Positions 6,312 to 7,125 of a DNA stretch of 7,125 nucleotides are shown here, piece after piece. The notes beneath the pieces were generated by a model, which made no database searches, was not told where the DNA came from, and worked only from the letters and a program-made list of their open reading frames with translations. The translations under genes and the position numbers were made by a program. The stretch's first letter is position 1. The number at the start of each line of letters is the position of its first letter. Source of the stretch: an uncultured Lysobacteraceae bacterium. Its GTDB lineage: Bacteria > Pseudomonadota > Gammaproteobacteria > Xanthomonadales > Rhodanobacteraceae. The stretch covers positions 1-7,125 of the forward strand of contig CAMLLF010000201.1 of assembly GCA_946480705.1 (NCBI GenBank), given 5' to 3'.

Positions 6312-7125
6312 ACGTGCGTGCCGATCTCGTCGAACTCGGCATCGAGGCGCTGACGGCGCTGTCGAATCCGGGTTTCGTCAAGCGCGCGCAGAAGGATATT
6401 GCCGAAGGGCGCAGTCCGCAGATCGACGTGCTCGAAGACGCGACCGTGCAGGCGCGCTACGAGGACGGCCAGCAGGCCAGTCTCGCGCCGGGCAAGTCGC
6501 TGCGCGAAGCGCGCTGCACGTGTCCGGCGGCCGGACTCTGCCGGCATCGCGTGACGCTCGTGCTCGCGTATCAGGCGTGGGCGCGCACGCAGTCGGCACC
6601 GGTGGAGAGCGCCGGCGACACGGCCGACGCGGCCGGGCCCGACACGGCGTGGAGTCCGGCCGCATTCGACGATGCGGCGCTCCAGCACGCGCTTCCGGCT
6701 GCCGCGCTCGAACAGGCGCGTCGGCTCGCTGCGGCGAAGCCCGTCGTGCGCCTGAGCGCCTGGAAACCGGGCGTGCCGACGCCGACCGCGCATCTGCCGC
6801 TGTGTACGGTGCGGTTCTTCTCGCGCAGCAGTCTCGCGCATGCGCGCTGCGACTGTCGGCTCGGCATGAATTGTGAACATGTGGCCATTGCGGTCTGGGC
6901 GTTCCGCCAGGCCGGCGGCGTGGTCGACGCGGTCGTCGAGCTGCTGCCGCGCAACGCTGCGGCGTCGGCGGCGGGCGTCGACGCGGAAGCGAGTGCGGCT
7001 CAGGCCGCTGCGCAGCGCTTCCTGCGGCGGCTCTGGCTCGACGGCAGCAGCCAGGACTGGACGCCGCTCGATGCCGACGGCGTCGCGCTGCGCGAACGCT
7101 TCGTGCGGCTGGGCTGGAACTGGCC
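6308..7125 (+). CDS. yehQ: SWIM zinc-finger protein, YehQ-like (3' end outside window)
   Basis: The frame is open from GTG 6308 to the right edge (272 codons plus two bases). The GTG overlaps the yehP stop as GTGA, and GAGAAGG at 6294-6300 gives a ribosome binding site 7 bases upstream; an in-frame GTG at 6314 would sit too far away. Two SWIM-type CxCx5CxH zinc motifs are visible: Cys70, Cys72, Cys78, His80 and Cys181, Cys183, Cys189, His191. SWIM domains bind zinc and are implicated in DNA or protein binding. The stretch between the motifs contains an acidic, low-complexity part (about 99-125). An Ala-rich segment (about 216-237), probably a linker, precedes the start of a further region ending RLGWNW at the edge. 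YehQ proteins are much longer than 272 residues, so most of the C-terminal part is not seen. Its role in the module is unknown; adaptor or substrate recognition is a guess from its position beside the ATPase and VWA genes. Confidence 0.85.
   Translation, partial: MNVRADLVELGIEALTALSNPGFVKRAQKDIAEGRSPQIDVLEDATVQARYEDGQQASLAPGKSLREARCTCPAAGLCRHRVTLVLAYQAWARTQSAPVESAGDTADAAGPDTAWSPAAFDDAALQHALPAAALEQARRLAAAKPVVRLSAWKPGVPTPTAHLPLCTVRFFSRSSLAHARCDCRLGMNCEHVAIAVWAFRQAGGVVDAVVELLPRNAAASAAGVDAEASAAQAAAQRFLRRLWLDGSSQDWTPLDADGVALRERFVRLGWNW

Overview
The window is GC-rich (about 70% by eye) and almost entirely coding on the plus strand. Its gene content and order match the poorly understood yehI-yehL-yehM-yehP-yehQ neighbourhood known from Escherichia coli. 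The base composition points to a high-GC Gram-negative host, most likely a beta- or gammaproteobacterium. This is an inference; no taxonomic marker is present.

Layout. Bases 2-58 hold the last codons of a broken CorA-type metal-ion transporter. Bases about 59-1700 hold the C-terminal half of a DUF4132 (YehI/MolR-like) protein. It has no N-terminal half and no convincing start, and an internal frame change plus an apparent loss of sequence lies at about 1241-1280. A 24-base gap follows. Next is an intact MoxR-type AAA+ ATPase of the YehL kind (1725-2837), a DUF5682/YehM-like protein (2834-5190) with one frame break near 3570, an intact VWA-domain protein of the YehP/CoxE kind (5187-6311), and the first 272 codons of a YehQ-like protein with two SWIM zinc-finger motifs (6308 to the right edge). 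The last four genes overlap in 4-base steps (ATGA, ATGA, GTGA), as expected of one translationally coupled operon.

How the genes may work together. MoxR ATPases commonly pair with VWA proteins, as RavA does with ViaA: the ATPase remodels or loads a client and the VWA protein presents it through a metal-dependent adhesion site. Here the extra partners are a SWIM protein, an alpha-helical DUF4132 protein, and DUF5682. The first 215 or so residues of the DUF5682 protein carry a motif series that I read as TraB/Tiki/EreA-like. A plausible but unproven reading is that DUF5682 is the effector or client enzyme and the others are its chaperone and scaffold. The biochemical role of the module is not established to my knowledge.

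Integrity. Three discontinuities occur in the first 3.6 kb (about 48-100, 1241-1280 and 3569-3576), and none in the remaining 3.5 kb. Each fits missing sequence. They may be real decay of the locus or assembly error; the sequence alone cannot decide. No RNA genes, insertion sequences, CRISPR arrays, terminators or long repeats were seen.
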